Assembly: GCF_040649515.1 (NCBI RefSeq)
Contig: NZ_JBEZFP010000024.1
Location: 1-64,000 of the forward strand
DNA length: 64,000 nucleotides
Reading direction: 5' to 3'
DNA from: Yinghuangia elevatio
GTDB taxonomy: Bacteria; Actinomycetota; Actinomycetes; Streptomycetales; Streptomycetaceae
Of this stretch, positions 50,432 to 59,418 are shown piece after piece. Positions within the stretch are counted from its first letter, which is position 1. Every line of letters begins with the position of its first letter. The notes under the pieces are model-generated. The model was not told the origin of the DNA and searched no databases. It saw only the letters and a program-made list of their open reading frames with translations. The translations under genes and the position numbers were made by a program.

Positions 50432-51499
50432 TCAGTCGGGCATGACGCCGGCGAACTGCCGGTACTCGCGGGGCGTGGCCTCGTACCGCGCGCGGAAGAT
50501 GCGAGCGAAGACGCTGGCGTTCTCGATGCCCACCGACCGTCCGATGGCGGCGATCGACCGGTGCCGCTGCCTGGGATCGGCGAGCATCCGCCGCGCCTCG
50601 GCGAGCCGGGCCTCGCGGATGAAGCGCGACGGCGACACGCCGCTTTCCCGGAAGACCAGTTCGACGTACCGCACCGACACGTCGAACGCGGCGGCGAGCA
50701 GCTTCGGCGACAGGTCCGGGTCCGCCAGTTGCCGCATGGCGAAGTCCTTCATGCGCAGCAGCTGTGCGCCGCGCGACATCCGCGTATCGGCGTAGTGCCG
50801 ATGGCCCGCCTCCGCCAGACGCAGCGTCGAGACCAGCAACTCGCTGGCTGTATGGCCGAGTTCATGAATCATCTCGGAGGTAAGCTCCGGCGCCCCGCGG
50901 CCCAGTTCGCCCAGCAGCGACATCAGCACGCGCAGGCTCGGGTTCTGTGCCGACACGTGTTGACCGAGCATGTTCCGGTCCACGCGAAGGTCGCGCCGCA
51001 GCGCCGCGCGCGGCACGTTGACGATCAGGTAGTGGGCGAAGCTGTCGGCCGTCACGGAGAACGGCTCGGAGCTGTCGACGAGGATGGCGTCGCCCGCCCC
51101 CAGCCGACTCTGCCGACCGTGCTGCTCGGCCAGGCTGGGACGCCGGGATACGGACAAGTGGTAGAAGTCCACCGGGTTGTGGTTGATCAGGCGCGGAGTC
51201 CGCGCGACGTGCACCGGATCCGACGCGACGTCGGTCACGCTGATCGGACCGAGGTCGAGCATGTAGACCCAGCCGGTGTAGTCGGAACTCCCGGGCCGGT
51301 CGAGGGGTGTGGCGTCCATCTCGACGATGGCGTCGCGGAGCGAGGCCCGCCACGAGTCGACGTCCGGCACGTACCCGTCGCCGCTCGCCGCCGGTCCCGG
51401 CCGGACCAGGGGCCGTCTGAGCCCGTCGCGTCGGACGGTGTGGCGCCGCGCGGAAACCCGGTGTCCCGCATCACGGTTCCAAGACGGTCGACGGCTCAC
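50432..51499 (-). CDS. AraC-family regulator with AraC_binding_2-type N-terminus
   Basis: A 355-residue regulator if started at GTG 51499. Its C-terminal two-HTH domain includes LSPKLLAAAFDVSVRYVELV and AIGRSVGIENASVFARIFRA, followed by TPREYRQF. The N-terminal ligand part has VDFYHLSVSRRPSLAEQH and LGAGDAILVDSSEPF, like AraC_binding_2. GTG 51370 would give a more usual 312 residues; TTG 51589 is the furthest open start and is unlikely. It lies 42 bases upstream of cvnA on the same strand and could be cotranscribed with or control it. Confidence 0.72.
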   Translation of the reverse strand: MSRRPSWNRDAGHRVSARRHTVRRDGLRRPLVRPGPAASGDGYVPDVDSWRASLRDAIVEMDATPLDRPGSSDYTGWVYMLDLGPISVTDVASDPVHVARTPRLINHNPVDFYHLSVSRRPSLAEQHGRQSRLGAGDAILVDSSEPFSVTADSFAHYLIVNVPRAALRRDLRVDRNMLGQHVSAQNPSLRVLMSLLGELGRGAPELTSEMIHELGHTASELLVSTLRLAEAGHRHYADTRMSRGAQLLRMKDFAMRQLADPDLSPKLLAAAFDVSVRYVELVFRESGVSPSRFIREARLAEARRMLADPRQRHRSIAAIGRSVGIENASVFARIFRARYEATPREYRQFAGVMPD

Positions 51500-51679
51500 C
51501 GGCTTCGCCTTTCTGTCGCGCGAACGGGACTTCGGAAGCGACCGGTCATGGTACGGGCCATAGATGTCGCGAACGTCGCCGCCCGTCAAAAACGCACAGA
51601 AGACGTTCGTGTTCCAGCTAGTTCACGAACGTCCCGTTGGTGATCCTGGGCAGCGCAGATCCCGCGGGAGAGGACCTTG

Positions 51680-53071
51680 ATGCGTACAGTCGCCGTGCTC
51701 GGAGCCGGAATCGCCGGCCTGCTCGCCGCCCGGGTGCTGGCCGAGCACGCCGACGAGGTGGTGATCGTCGAACGCGACGAGCTGGCCCCCGCGGACGGCA
51801 CGGAGAGTCCGCGGCGCGGCGTACCGCAAGGCGCCCAGATGCACGCGCTCCTGGAGGCGGGCCGACGCGGCATCGAACGTTGGCTGCCGGGCTTCACGGA
51901 CGAGATCGTGGCGGCGGGCGCCGTACGCGCGAACACCGGGACCGACGTGTACGGCTACCTGGACGGCAGGCGCAAAGTCCTGGTCGGCGACCTGCCGATG
52001 GTGAGTGCGACACGGCCGTTCCTGGAGGCGCACATCCGGCGCCGGGTCCTCGCGTACCCCGGTGTGCGGGTACTGACGGCCAACGTCCGCGGGCTGTCCT
52101 TCCGCGGCGAGCGCGTCGACGGTGTACGTCTTGCCGTCGGAGGTAGCGACGTACCGGACACCCTGCCCACAGACCTGGTGGTCGATGCCACTGGCCGGGG
52201 CACTCGCATAGCCGCGTGGCTCGCCGAGGGCGGCTGGCCGGAGCCGCCCCTTGAGCGCATCACCGTCGATCTCGGGTACGCAACCGCCATCTTCCGCGGC
52301 TCCGGGGCCGGGTCCGGGCCAGGCACCGGGTCGGGGTCGGGCACCGGGCCCGGGTCCGAGTCGGGCTCCGATCCGAGCGCGGTCACGGACGGCGCGACAC
52401 TTGCCCAGTCCCTCAGCACCCGGCCGGACGGTCGGGTGCGCGTGGCCACATTGGGTCGCATCGAGGGCGACCGCTGGATCGCCCTGACAGCGGGCTACGC
52501 CGACGACAAGCCCACCCGTACCGCGGAGGACTTCCTCACGCGCTGCCGCGAAGACCCCGCGGAGCCCTTCGGCAAACTCGCCGCAAACGCGCGCCTGGAA
52601 GGCGAAGTCGCCGTCTACCGCCATCCCGACAACCGCCGGCGCGACTTCCACCGCCTGACCAGGTTCCCCGCCGGGCTCGTGAGCGTCGGCGACGCGGTCG
52701 CGTCCTTCAACCCCGTCTACGGCCAGGGCATGTCCTCGGCCGCCGCCCACGCATCGTGCCTGGCCGACGCGCTGGAGTCCGGACGCCTCCCCGGTGAACC
52801 CGCGGCCCACTACTTCTCGGCGGTCCGCCGCGTCACCGACGACGCCTGGCAGACCTCCGTCCTCAACGACCTCCGCCTGCCGCACGTCACCGCAAAGCGC
52901 CCCCCGGGCTTCGCCCTCGCGACCCGCCTGGGCGACCTGGTCCACCGGGCAGCCGTCACCGACCCGGTCGTCGGTCTCCGGTTCCTCCACGTCCTCCACA
53001 TGATCGCCCCGCCCCGCACCCTGATGACCCCGAGCACTCTGCTCCGCGCAATCCGCGCCCCCCGCAACTAA
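51680..53071 (+). CDS. FAD-dependent monooxygenase or reductase with a Gly/Ser insertion
   Basis: A 463-residue flavoprotein. VAVLGAGIAGLLAARVLAEH is the Rossmann dinucleotide motif, followed by the ribose-binding acidic VVIVERDEL and by VSVGDAVASFNPVYGQGMSS near residue 335. Residues 211-236 form a Gly/Ser/Pro tract, absent from typical family members. The family covers FAD-binding monooxygenases and geranylgeranyl reductases; the exact substrate is unknown. AGAGGA lies just before ATG 51680. HxlR and AraC regulators lie on either side. Confidence 0.78.
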   Translation: MRTVAVLGAGIAGLLAARVLAEHADEVVIVERDELAPADGTESPRRGVPQGAQMHALLEAGRRGIERWLPGFTDEIVAAGAVRANTGTDVYGYLDGRRKVLVGDLPMVSATRPFLEAHIRRRVLAYPGVRVLTANVRGLSFRGERVDGVRLAVGGSDVPDTLPTDLVVDATGRGTRIAAWLAEGGWPEPPLERITVDLGYATAIFRGSGAGSGPGTGSGSGTGPGSESGSDPSAVTDGATLAQSLSTRPDGRVRVATLGRIEGDRWIALTAGYADDKPTRTAEDFLTRCREDPAEPFGKLAANARLEGEVAVYRHPDNRRRDFHRLTRFPAGLVSVGDAVASFNPVYGQGMSSAAAHASCLADALESGRLPGEPAAHYFSAVRRVTDDAWQTSVLNDLRLPHVTAKRPPGFALATRLGDLVHRAAVTDPVVGLRFLHVLHMIAPPRTLMTPSTLLRAIRAPRN

Positions 53072-53107
53072 CCAGCGGCCATCGTCGTCGGCGTACGACG
53101 AGAGGTC

Positions 53108-53488
53108 TCAGGCATCGAACTGGCGGCGGGAGTCCTCGATATGACCGAGGTACTGCTGCGTCCAGGCGCACATCCCCTCGACGGTGGCCCGCAGCGCGTG
53201 GCCCGCCTCCGTGAGGGTGTACTCCACGCGCGGCGGCACCGTCGGGTGCACGACCCTCACGAGCAGCCCGTTGCGCTCCAAAATGCGCAGGTTCTGCGTG
53301 AGCATCTTGTGGCTGATGCCTTCGACGGCGTCCCGCACTTCGCTGAAGCGCAGCGTGCCTTCGCCCAGGCTTTCGATGATCAGGAACGCCCACTTGTTGG
53401 CGACGTCCGAGAAGATCTCCCGCGCGAGCGAGTCCGCGCGCGCCAGGTTCGCGTCGTCGCGCGAGCCCGTGAACTGCTTGGTCACCAT
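53108..53488 (-). CDS. HxlR-family transcriptional regulator
   Basis: A 126-residue winged-helix regulator. SDVANKWAFLIIESLGEGTL, followed by RFSEVRDAVEGISHKMLTQN, is the HxlR signature. There is no cysteine at the N-terminus, so it is not of the aldehyde-sensing type. ATG 53488 is preferred over GTG 53506. The dyad at 53537-53565 lies just upstream. It converges on the flavoprotein gene. Confidence 0.86.
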   Translation of the reverse strand: MVTKQFTGSRDDANLARADSLAREIFSDVANKWAFLIIESLGEGTLRFSEVRDAVEGISHKMLTQNLRILERNGLLVRVVHPTVPPRVEYTLTEAGHALRATVEGMCAWTQQYLGHIEDSRRQFDA

Positions 53489-53536
53489 CGGGTTCCCAGT
53501 CACCAATAGTTGTGTTCGTCCAGGTCGACCCTCACT

Positions 53537-53565
53537 CTCTTATGGTTTCTCAGTAACCACAAGAG
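53537..53565. promoter_or_regulatory. HxlR-type operator dyad
   Basis: Arms 53537-53547 (CTCTTATGGTT) and 53555-53565 (AACCACAAGAG) pair over 11 bases with one mismatch and a 7-base spacer. It lies 48 bases upstream of the HxlR start and is the most likely autoregulatory site. Confidence 0.65.
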
Positions 53566-53590
53566 ACCACGAGGTTCCGGTACGCGGCGG

Positions 53591-56164
53591 TCACCGGCGG
53601 GTGGGCATGGCGGCTCGGCCGGCCAGGGCGGTGGCGGCGAAGACGAGGAGGAAGGTGAAGGCGACGATCCCGGTGTAGGTGACGGGGTCGATTGCGGGCA
53701 GGATGCGGTCGCCGTTGCTCAGGGCGTACGTCATGGCGAACAGGCCGGGCAGCGCGAACGCCGTCCCGACCAGGCAGGCGGTGACGCCCAGGAAGGCGGC
53801 TTCCCAGCGCAGGGTCGAGCGTCTTTGGCGCGGCGTGGCGCCCACGGCCGCCAGGAGCGCGAACTCCGATCGACGGGAAAGTGTCGCGGTGACGAGGGAG
53901 TTGGTGACCGCGATGGCGATGTAGCCGAAGAGGACCATCAGGATCAGCAGCCCGAACTTGTCCTCGCCGCCTGGGGCGTCGCCGGCGCCGGTGGCGAAGG
54001 CGGAGTCGGAGCGGGTGACTTCGGCTCCGGGTACGTCCGCCAGGAGGCTGCGGATGCGGCGTTCGACCTGCGCGGCCGATTCGGATGCGGCGACGGTGAC
54101 GGCCAGGCCGGACGCGAGTCCCGAACCGGTCGCCGACTGCAGGTCGGTGAATGGGAGGAGGACCTCGCCGAAGCCGAGGCCGCGTTCGTACAGGGCGCTC
54201 ACGTGCCGCGTGATCGCCTGCCCGTCGGCCTGCACGATGGTGACCTCGTCCCCGACGTGGACTCCCACCTGGGCGGCGCCGAGGACACCGAGCGCCACCT
54301 CGCCCTGCCGGAGCCGGATCGGGTTGTTGTCCTTCGGCCCGAGGTCGGCGTACCGCTCCACTTGGTCGTCGGCGATGCCGAGGGCGTTCAGGGTCTGCGG
54401 GCCGTTGCCGCTGCCGGCGGGGGGCCGCACGATGACGCCGGTGGTCACGAACGGGGTCGCGGAGCCGACGCCGGGCACGTCCCGTACGAGTTCGGTCGTC
54501 CGGTCCCCGACTCCGGCGCCGGGCACGGTGACCGTGAGGTCGGTACGCGTGCCCGCGCTCGCCTGCGCCGCCGACACCGCGCCGACCGTCGCCGCACCGG
54601 AGAGCTGGACCGCTCCCAGCGCGACGCCGAGGACGATCGGGGTCAACGCGCCGCCGACCCGGGCGGCCCGGTGGCGGATGCTGTTGAGCGCCGCGTACGC
54701 CGCGGCGGTCCGAGCCGCCGGTCGACGCACGATTGCGGTCGCCGCGCGTACCACCAGCGGGCTCAGCGGGCCGATCGACAGAGCCATGACGAGTCCGGAG
54801 ATCCCGGGGAGTCCGCTGGCCGCATCGACGTTGGACGTGTAGGTCGGCGCGAACGCCATCACGATGCCCGCCGCGAGGAGCACGACTCCGACGACGATGC
54901 GGCGGGTCGTCCGCGGGGATCCGGACGTACTTGTGTCCCCGTCCTCGAGTTGCGCGAGCGGGCTGCTGCGTACGACGCGGCGCACCGCGACCCGCGTGGC
55001 AAGCTCCGCGGCGACGAGACCGGTCAGCATCGCCACGACGAACGGGAGCGGGCCGAAGACCGGTTGAAGGGTCCGGGGCAGTACCCCCCAGGATCGGATG
55101 GCGCCGACCATGAGCGCTCCCACGAATGGTCCCGCGAGGCCGCCGAGGCCCCCTGCCAGTGCGGCGACCACGCGGATCTCCGCGCGCAGCAGCCGGTTCA
55201 CCTGTCGCGGCGTGGCGCCGACGATGCGGAGCATGGCCAACTCGCGTGACCGCTCGCGGATCTGGAGCGACGTGAGGGCGATGACGGTGAACACCGCGAC
55301 GATGAACGCGACGGCGCCGAGCGCGCCGGCGGCGGAGACGAGGGCCGCCGTCGCCCGCCCTTGGGACACCGCCTCGACGGGTCCCCGGTCACCGCGATCC
55401 CACAACCGGGCGTTGGCCTGCGGGGCCAGGCCGGCGAGCAGTTGTGCGTCGGACGCCGCCTGCGGCCAGACCCCGATGACCGCCACGCTGCGAGCGGGGT
55501 TGCCCCGTGATCCGATCTGCCCGTCGCTGAGATAGACGTCCGGGACGTCGACTCCCGTGTCGTCGGCTGTGGTGGTGCCGACGAGTGTGTACTCGACGGA
55601 CTGGTCGCCGAAGCCCAGCAGGACCTTTCCACCGGCCTCCACGCCGAGGGAGCGCGCGACGTGGTCGGGGAGCACGATTTCGTTTGGCTCGACCGGCTCG
55701 CGTCCCGAGGCCAGTTCGCGGTTCCCGAGCGCGAACGCCGACCAGGGGTGCGCGTCCACCGGCTCGACGTCCGCCGGCTCGACGGGCACGGGCTCGACGT
55801 CCACCGGCTCGACGTCCACCGGCTCGACCGCGTCGGCCCGGACGCCGAGGACCGCGGGCACGATGCGGTCGGCGACGACGCGGGACGTCGGCAGCGCCGC
55901 GGCGATCTCGTCGACCAGCGAGGCGGGCAGCAGCGCCCGGCCCGGAACCGTCATGTCGACGTCGCCGCCGACCGGCACCGACTGCCGGGATGCGACCAGC
56001 AGCGGCGCATCGTCGTACTCGCCGGTGGAGACCTCGCCGCGGACGCCGGTCTCCAGCAGCACGCCGAACGCTCCGACAAGAACGGCCGAGAAGAACAAGG
56101 TCACGGCCAGCGCGACGACTTGGCCCCGGCGCGCTCGCAGCATCAATCGGGCGAGCTTGTTCAC
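53591..56164 (-). CDS. FtsX/MacB-like ABC transporter permease, large form
   Basis: An 857-residue permease with an N-terminal helix, an extracellular domain, and two FtsX halves. The coupling motifs LRIVGATPRQVNRLL and LAAVGATPRQRRS are present. A tandem VEPVD repeat (about 112-136) lies in the extracellular domain, so it is exposed. GTG 56164 overlaps the ATPase stop (GTGA). It is divergent from a NarL-type two-component pair, the usual arrangement for a peptide-sensing or detoxification exporter. Confidence 0.86.
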   Translation of the reverse strand: MNKLARLMLRARRGQVVALAVTLFFSAVLVGAFGVLLETGVRGEVSTGEYDDAPLLVASRQSVPVGGDVDMTVPGRALLPASLVDEIAAALPTSRVVADRIVPAVLGVRADAVEPVDVEPVDVEPVPVEPADVEPVDAHPWSAFALGNRELASGREPVEPNEIVLPDHVARSLGVEAGGKVLLGFGDQSVEYTLVGTTTADDTGVDVPDVYLSDGQIGSRGNPARSVAVIGVWPQAASDAQLLAGLAPQANARLWDRGDRGPVEAVSQGRATAALVSAAGALGAVAFIVAVFTVIALTSLQIRERSRELAMLRIVGATPRQVNRLLRAEIRVVAALAGGLGGLAGPFVGALMVGAIRSWGVLPRTLQPVFGPLPFVVAMLTGLVAAELATRVAVRRVVRSSPLAQLEDGDTSTSGSPRTTRRIVVGVVLLAAGIVMAFAPTYTSNVDAASGLPGISGLVMALSIGPLSPLVVRAATAIVRRPAARTAAAYAALNSIRHRAARVGGALTPIVLGVALGAVQLSGAATVGAVSAAQASAGTRTDLTVTVPGAGVGDRTTELVRDVPGVGSATPFVTTGVIVRPPAGSGNGPQTLNALGIADDQVERYADLGPKDNNPIRLRQGEVALGVLGAAQVGVHVGDEVTIVQADGQAITRHVSALYERGLGFGEVLLPFTDLQSATGSGLASGLAVTVAASESAAQVERRIRSLLADVPGAEVTRSDSAFATGAGDAPGGEDKFGLLILMVLFGYIAIAVTNSLVTATLSRRSEFALLAAVGATPRQRRSTLRWEAAFLGVTACLVGTAFALPGLFAMTYALSNGDRILPAIDPVTYTGIVAFTFLLVFAATALAGRAAMPTRR
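55756..55830. repeat. five tandem 15-bp units encoding VEPVD
   Basis: Units of CCACCGGCTCGACGT type repeat five times with little variation and encode VEPVD/VEPAD pentapeptides in the predicted extracellular domain of the FtsX permease. Confidence 0.9.
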
Positions 56165-56928
56165 GGCTGCCGCCCGAGGTCGGTCAGGGTGGCCGCGATC
56201 TGCCCTTCGGTGGCCCCGCGGAGTTCGCCGTACCAGCGCCCGTCGCGCAGGAACAGCACACGGTCCGCGACCGCCGCGGCGCGCGGGTCGTGCGTCACCA
56301 GCAGCGCCCGCTGCCCGAGGTCGGTGACGATCGAACGGAGCAGGCCGAGTAGGACATCGCTCGACGCGGTGTCCAGGGCGCCGGTCGGCTCGTCGGCGAC
56401 GATCAACTCCGGGTCCGTGACGAGCGCACGGGCGAATGCGACCCGCTGCTGCTGGCCCCCGGACAACTGGGCCGGTCGACGATCGAGGGTGGCACCGACA
56501 CCGACGGTCTCCGCCAGGTCCCGTACGCGGCCGCGGTCGATGCGCCGGCCGGCCAGTCGCAGCGGCAACGAGATGTTGTCGGCGACGGTGAGGGACGGGA
56601 TCAGGTTGTAGGACTGGAACACCACCCCGACATGCGAACGTCGCATCTCGGCGAGTTGGGCCTCCCCCAGGCCGGTGATGTCCATGCCGCCGATGCGGAT
56701 CGAGCCGGTGTCCGGCTTTTCCAGGCCCAACAGGCAGTTCAACAACGTGGTCTTGCCGGAGCCCGACGGTCCCATGATCGCGGTGAAACTCCGCGGCGCG
56801 ACGGAGAGGTCGATGTTCGTCAGCGCCCAGAAACGGGTGGCCTCGGCGCCGAAACTCTTGCTCAAACCGCTGACCGTCACGGCGTGGTCGTCATGGCTTC
56901 CGGGGCGTTCCCCCTGGTTTTTCGTCAC
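56161..56928 (-). CDS. ABC transporter ATP-binding protein
   Basis: A 255-residue LolD/MacB-like ATPase. Walker A is GPSGSGKTT, Q-loop VFQSYNLIPSLTV, signature LSGGQQQRVAFARAL, Walker B LIVADEPTGALD, His switch VTHD. Start is uncertain: GTG 56928 is used, but the frame is open to 57117 and GTG 56883 is a shorter possibility; none has a strong ribosome-binding site. It is cotranscribed with the permease and divergent from the sensor kinase gene. Confidence 0.85.
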   Translation of the reverse strand: MTKNQGERPGSHDDHAVTVSGLSKSFGAEATRFWALTNIDLSVAPRSFTAIMGPSGSGKTTLLNCLLGLEKPDTGSIRIGGMDITGLGEAQLAEMRRSHVGVVFQSYNLIPSLTVADNISLPLRLAGRRIDRGRVRDLAETVGVGATLDRRPAQLSGGQQQRVAFARALVTDPELIVADEPTGALDTASSDVLLGLLRSIVTDLGQRALLVTHDPRAAAVADRVLFLRDGRWYGELRGATEGQIAATLTDLGRQP

Positions 56929-57106
56929 GTTTTCGACCGTAGGTTCGTGGCGTGCGCGGCACAGTCCCCCGCGTACCCGACCTGCGGTGGTACCCGCGCC
57001 CACCCCGATGGTGGTGCTGGCTATACCCCGCCTCGCGCAGCTCGCAGCACGCAGCACGCTCGCGCAGACCGGGATCTGGGCAGACGGTGGAAGTAGGCTC
57101 CACCAA

Positions 57107-58405
57107 GTGAGCGCCAAGGCAAGGTCCGATACCGGCGAGAGACTGCGAGATGCGGTGTCGGTCCGGCGGCCGGCTGCCTCGCTCCGCTATCTGGTGGGCA
57201 GCGCCCTCTCCGGGCTGTACGGCCTGCTGGTCCTCGCGGTCGTCGTGGCGGTGGCCGCGCTGTCGGTGGTCGGTGTCGGGCTCCTGCTCGCCGGTGCCGC
57301 GTCCGGGCTGCTGCGGCGCTGGTGCGACCGGGAACGCGGCAGGGTCGGACGGACACTCGGACGGCGCATCCCATCGCCGTACCTGCACCCCGCTGCCGCC
57401 ACCACCGCCACCGCCGGGCCGGACGTCGCCCGCCACCACATCGCCGACGGCACACTGCCCCGCGACCTGGCCGCCGTCCTCCAGCGCGTCATCGTGGGGA
57501 TCCCGCTCGGTGCCGTCGCCCTGCTGCTGCCGTTGCTGTCGCTGCAGTCACTGGCGCTGCCGACGTACTGGTGGACGATGCCGGACGGCAGAACTGCCGA
57601 GCAGTTCTTCGAGATCACGTCGTGGTGGCTCGCCCTGGCGTCGGGCCTGATCGGGCTCGCCGGACTGGCGGTGTGGTCGATCGCCCTGCCCGCCGTACGT
57701 TCCGCCGACGCCAAGCTCCTCGAACGCCTGCTCGCCCCGACCCGCGACCAGGAACTCCGGCTCCGCGCCCAGATGGAGGAGCAACGCCGGCGTACGGCCG
57801 TCGACGTGCACAGCGCCGAACTGCGCAGGATCGAACGGGACCTGCACGACGCGGCGCAGAACCGGCTGGTGGCCGTCTCCATGTTCATCGGCACCGCGCA
57901 ACGCCAGTTGAGCACCGGAACCGGCGACGTCGCGACGGCCCTGGCGAAAGCCCAGGACGCCAGCCGCGAGGCACTGGCCGAGATGCGCCGCATCATCCAG
58001 GGCGTCTACCCGCCGGCACTCGCCGAAGAAGGCCTGGTGCCGGCCCTGGGACTGCTGGTCGACCGGATGCAGATCCCCGCACGGCTGCGGGTCGACGCCC
58101 CGGCGCCGACACCGGCATCCGTCGACACCGCCCTGTACTTCTCGGTCGCCGAAGCGCTGACCAACGTGGCCAAGCACAGCAACGCGACCGAATGCGACGT
58201 TCACCTGAGTTGGAAGGAGGACAACGGCGAGATGCGCGTAATCACCACGGTGACCGACAACGGACACGGCGGCGCCGAGCCGGCGAAAGGCAGCGGCCTG
58301 GCCGGGATCGGGAGCCGGATCGAGGCGCTCGGCGGCACCGTCACCGTCACCAGCCCGCCCGGCGGGCCCACTTCGGTACGGATGGAGCTGCCGTGCGAGT
58401 CGTGA
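57107..58405 (+). CDS. NarL-type sensor histidine kinase
   Basis: A 432-residue membrane kinase. Two to four hydrophobic segments precede HisKA_3, with the phospho-accepting His247 in RRIERDLHDAAQNRL, and an HATPase with VAEALTNVAKHSNATECDVH and GSGLAGIGSRIEALGG. GTG 57107 is chosen. TAGGCT at 57094-57099 could be a -10 box, which would make the transcript nearly leaderless. It overlaps the response regulator by 13 bases and probably senses the ABC exporter state or its substrate. Confidence 0.85.
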   Translation: MSAKARSDTGERLRDAVSVRRPAASLRYLVGSALSGLYGLLVLAVVVAVAALSVVGVGLLLAGAASGLLRRWCDRERGRVGRTLGRRIPSPYLHPAAATTATAGPDVARHHIADGTLPRDLAAVLQRVIVGIPLGAVALLLPLLSLQSLALPTYWWTMPDGRTAEQFFEITSWWLALASGLIGLAGLAVWSIALPAVRSADAKLLERLLAPTRDQELRLRAQMEEQRRRTAVDVHSAELRRIERDLHDAAQNRLVAVSMFIGTAQRQLSTGTGDVATALAKAQDASREALAEMRRIIQGVYPPALAEEGLVPALGLLVDRMQIPARLRVDAPAPTPASVDTALYFSVAEALTNVAKHSNATECDVHLSWKEDNGEMRVITTVTDNGHGGAEPAKGSGLAGIGSRIEALGGTVTVTSPPGGPTSVRMELPCES

Positions 58406-59040
58406 TCGCCGAGGACGACACCCTGCTGCGCGAAGGTCTCGCGGCGCTGTTGTCCGCCGAGGGCATCGAAGTGGTCGCCGCACGTCCGGACGCCGACCGG
58501 CTCTACGAAACCATCGAGGAGTTCGACGCGGGACTGGCCATCGTCGACGTGCGCATGCCGCCGACGTACACCGACGAGGGACTGCGCGCAGCGATGCGGG
58601 TCCGGGCCCTGCGCCCCGGCTTCCCGATGCTCGTGCTCTCGGCCCACGTGGAGACCAAGTACGCCGGCGACCTGCTGGCCGACGGCGCCGGCGCGGTCGG
58701 CTACCTGCTCAAGGAACGGGTGGGCGCCGTCGAGGACTTCCTGCGCACCATGGACCGCGTCGCCCGGGGCGAGACCGTCCTCGACCCCGAGGTCGTCACC
58801 ACCCTCATGCGCCGCGGCCGCGGCCACAGCCCGCTCTCCACCCTCACCGCACGCGAACGCGACGTCCTGCAACTCATGGCCCAAGGCCACCGCAACGGCG
58901 ACATCGCAACCGAACTGCACGTCACCGAAGCCGCGATCCACAAACACATCCGCAGCATCTTCAACAAACTGGGCCTACTAGCCGACGAAGCAGGACACCG
59001 AAGAGTCCTGGCCGTCCTCACCTACCTCCGCGACCAATAA
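58393..59040 (+). CDS. NarL/LuxR-type response regulator
   Basis: A 215-residue regulator. The receiver domain has Asp8-Asp9, the phospho-acceptor Asp52 in LAIVDVRMPP, Ser83 and Lys107. The C-terminal LuxR HTH includes LTARERDVLQLMAQGHRNGD and IATELHVTEAAIHKHIRSIF. Start is GTG 58393, with GGAG 5 bases upstream, inside the kinase gene. It likely controls the divergent ABC/FtsX operon. Confidence 0.9.
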   Translation: MRVVIAEDDTLLREGLAALLSAEGIEVVAARPDADRLYETIEEFDAGLAIVDVRMPPTYTDEGLRAAMRVRALRPGFPMLVLSAHVETKYAGDLLADGAGAVGYLLKERVGAVEDFLRTMDRVARGETVLDPEVVTTLMRRGRGHSPLSTLTARERDVLQLMAQGHRNGDIATELHVTEAAIHKHIRSIFNKLGLLADEAGHRRVLAVLTYLRDQ

Positions 59041-59066
59041 CCCCCACCCCCCGCCCCCAGCCAACG

Positions 59067-59103
59067 AAAACAGCCCCCAACCAGACACGCTGGTCAGAGG
59101 CTG
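59067..59103. terminator. tRNA-Tyr terminator
   Basis: On the minus strand the arms 59103-59090 and 59084-59071 form a 14-bp stem with three G-U pairs, followed by a T-run (59070-59067). It lies 12 bases beyond the tRNA-Tyr 3' end and may also terminate the response regulator transcript. Confidence 0.75.
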
Positions 59104-59115
59104 CTTTGCAAAGGG

Positions 59116-59198
59116 TGGCGGGTGCAGGGTTCGAACCTGCGTAGGCATCAGCCGACAGATTTACAGTCTGCTCCCTTTGGCCGCTCGGGCAACCCGCC
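59116..59198 (-). tRNA. tRNA-Tyr (GTA)
   Basis: An 83-base class II tRNA on the minus strand: acceptor GGCGGGT/ACCCGCC, anticodon arm CAGACTGTAAATCTG giving GTA, long variable arm, T arm with AGGTTCGAACCCT, and discriminator A. CCA is not encoded. TATTGT on the minus strand (59229-59234) could be its -10 box. Confidence 0.95.
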
Positions 59199-59418
59199 GG
59201 GATGTCGTCTTGTGGGGCGACGGGGATAACAATAGCGGACGCTGTGGGGTGGTCCGCCACTCGGTTGATTCGGGTTGGGGGGACGTGGGGCGGCGTGGGG
59301 GCGGGGCGGCGGTGGGCTGGATACGCTGGGGAGTCGTGTGTCCGCCGGGTGCGGGGCCGTAGGGGTCCGGTGACGGGTGCGGGCGGGACTCTGATCTCAC
59401 AGAAAGCGATGCTGACCC

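Noticed and set aside
59116..59198. tRNA-Tyr as an integration site for an AICE-type element
   Set aside because: No integrase, excisionase or second copy of the tRNA 3' end was seen in the window.
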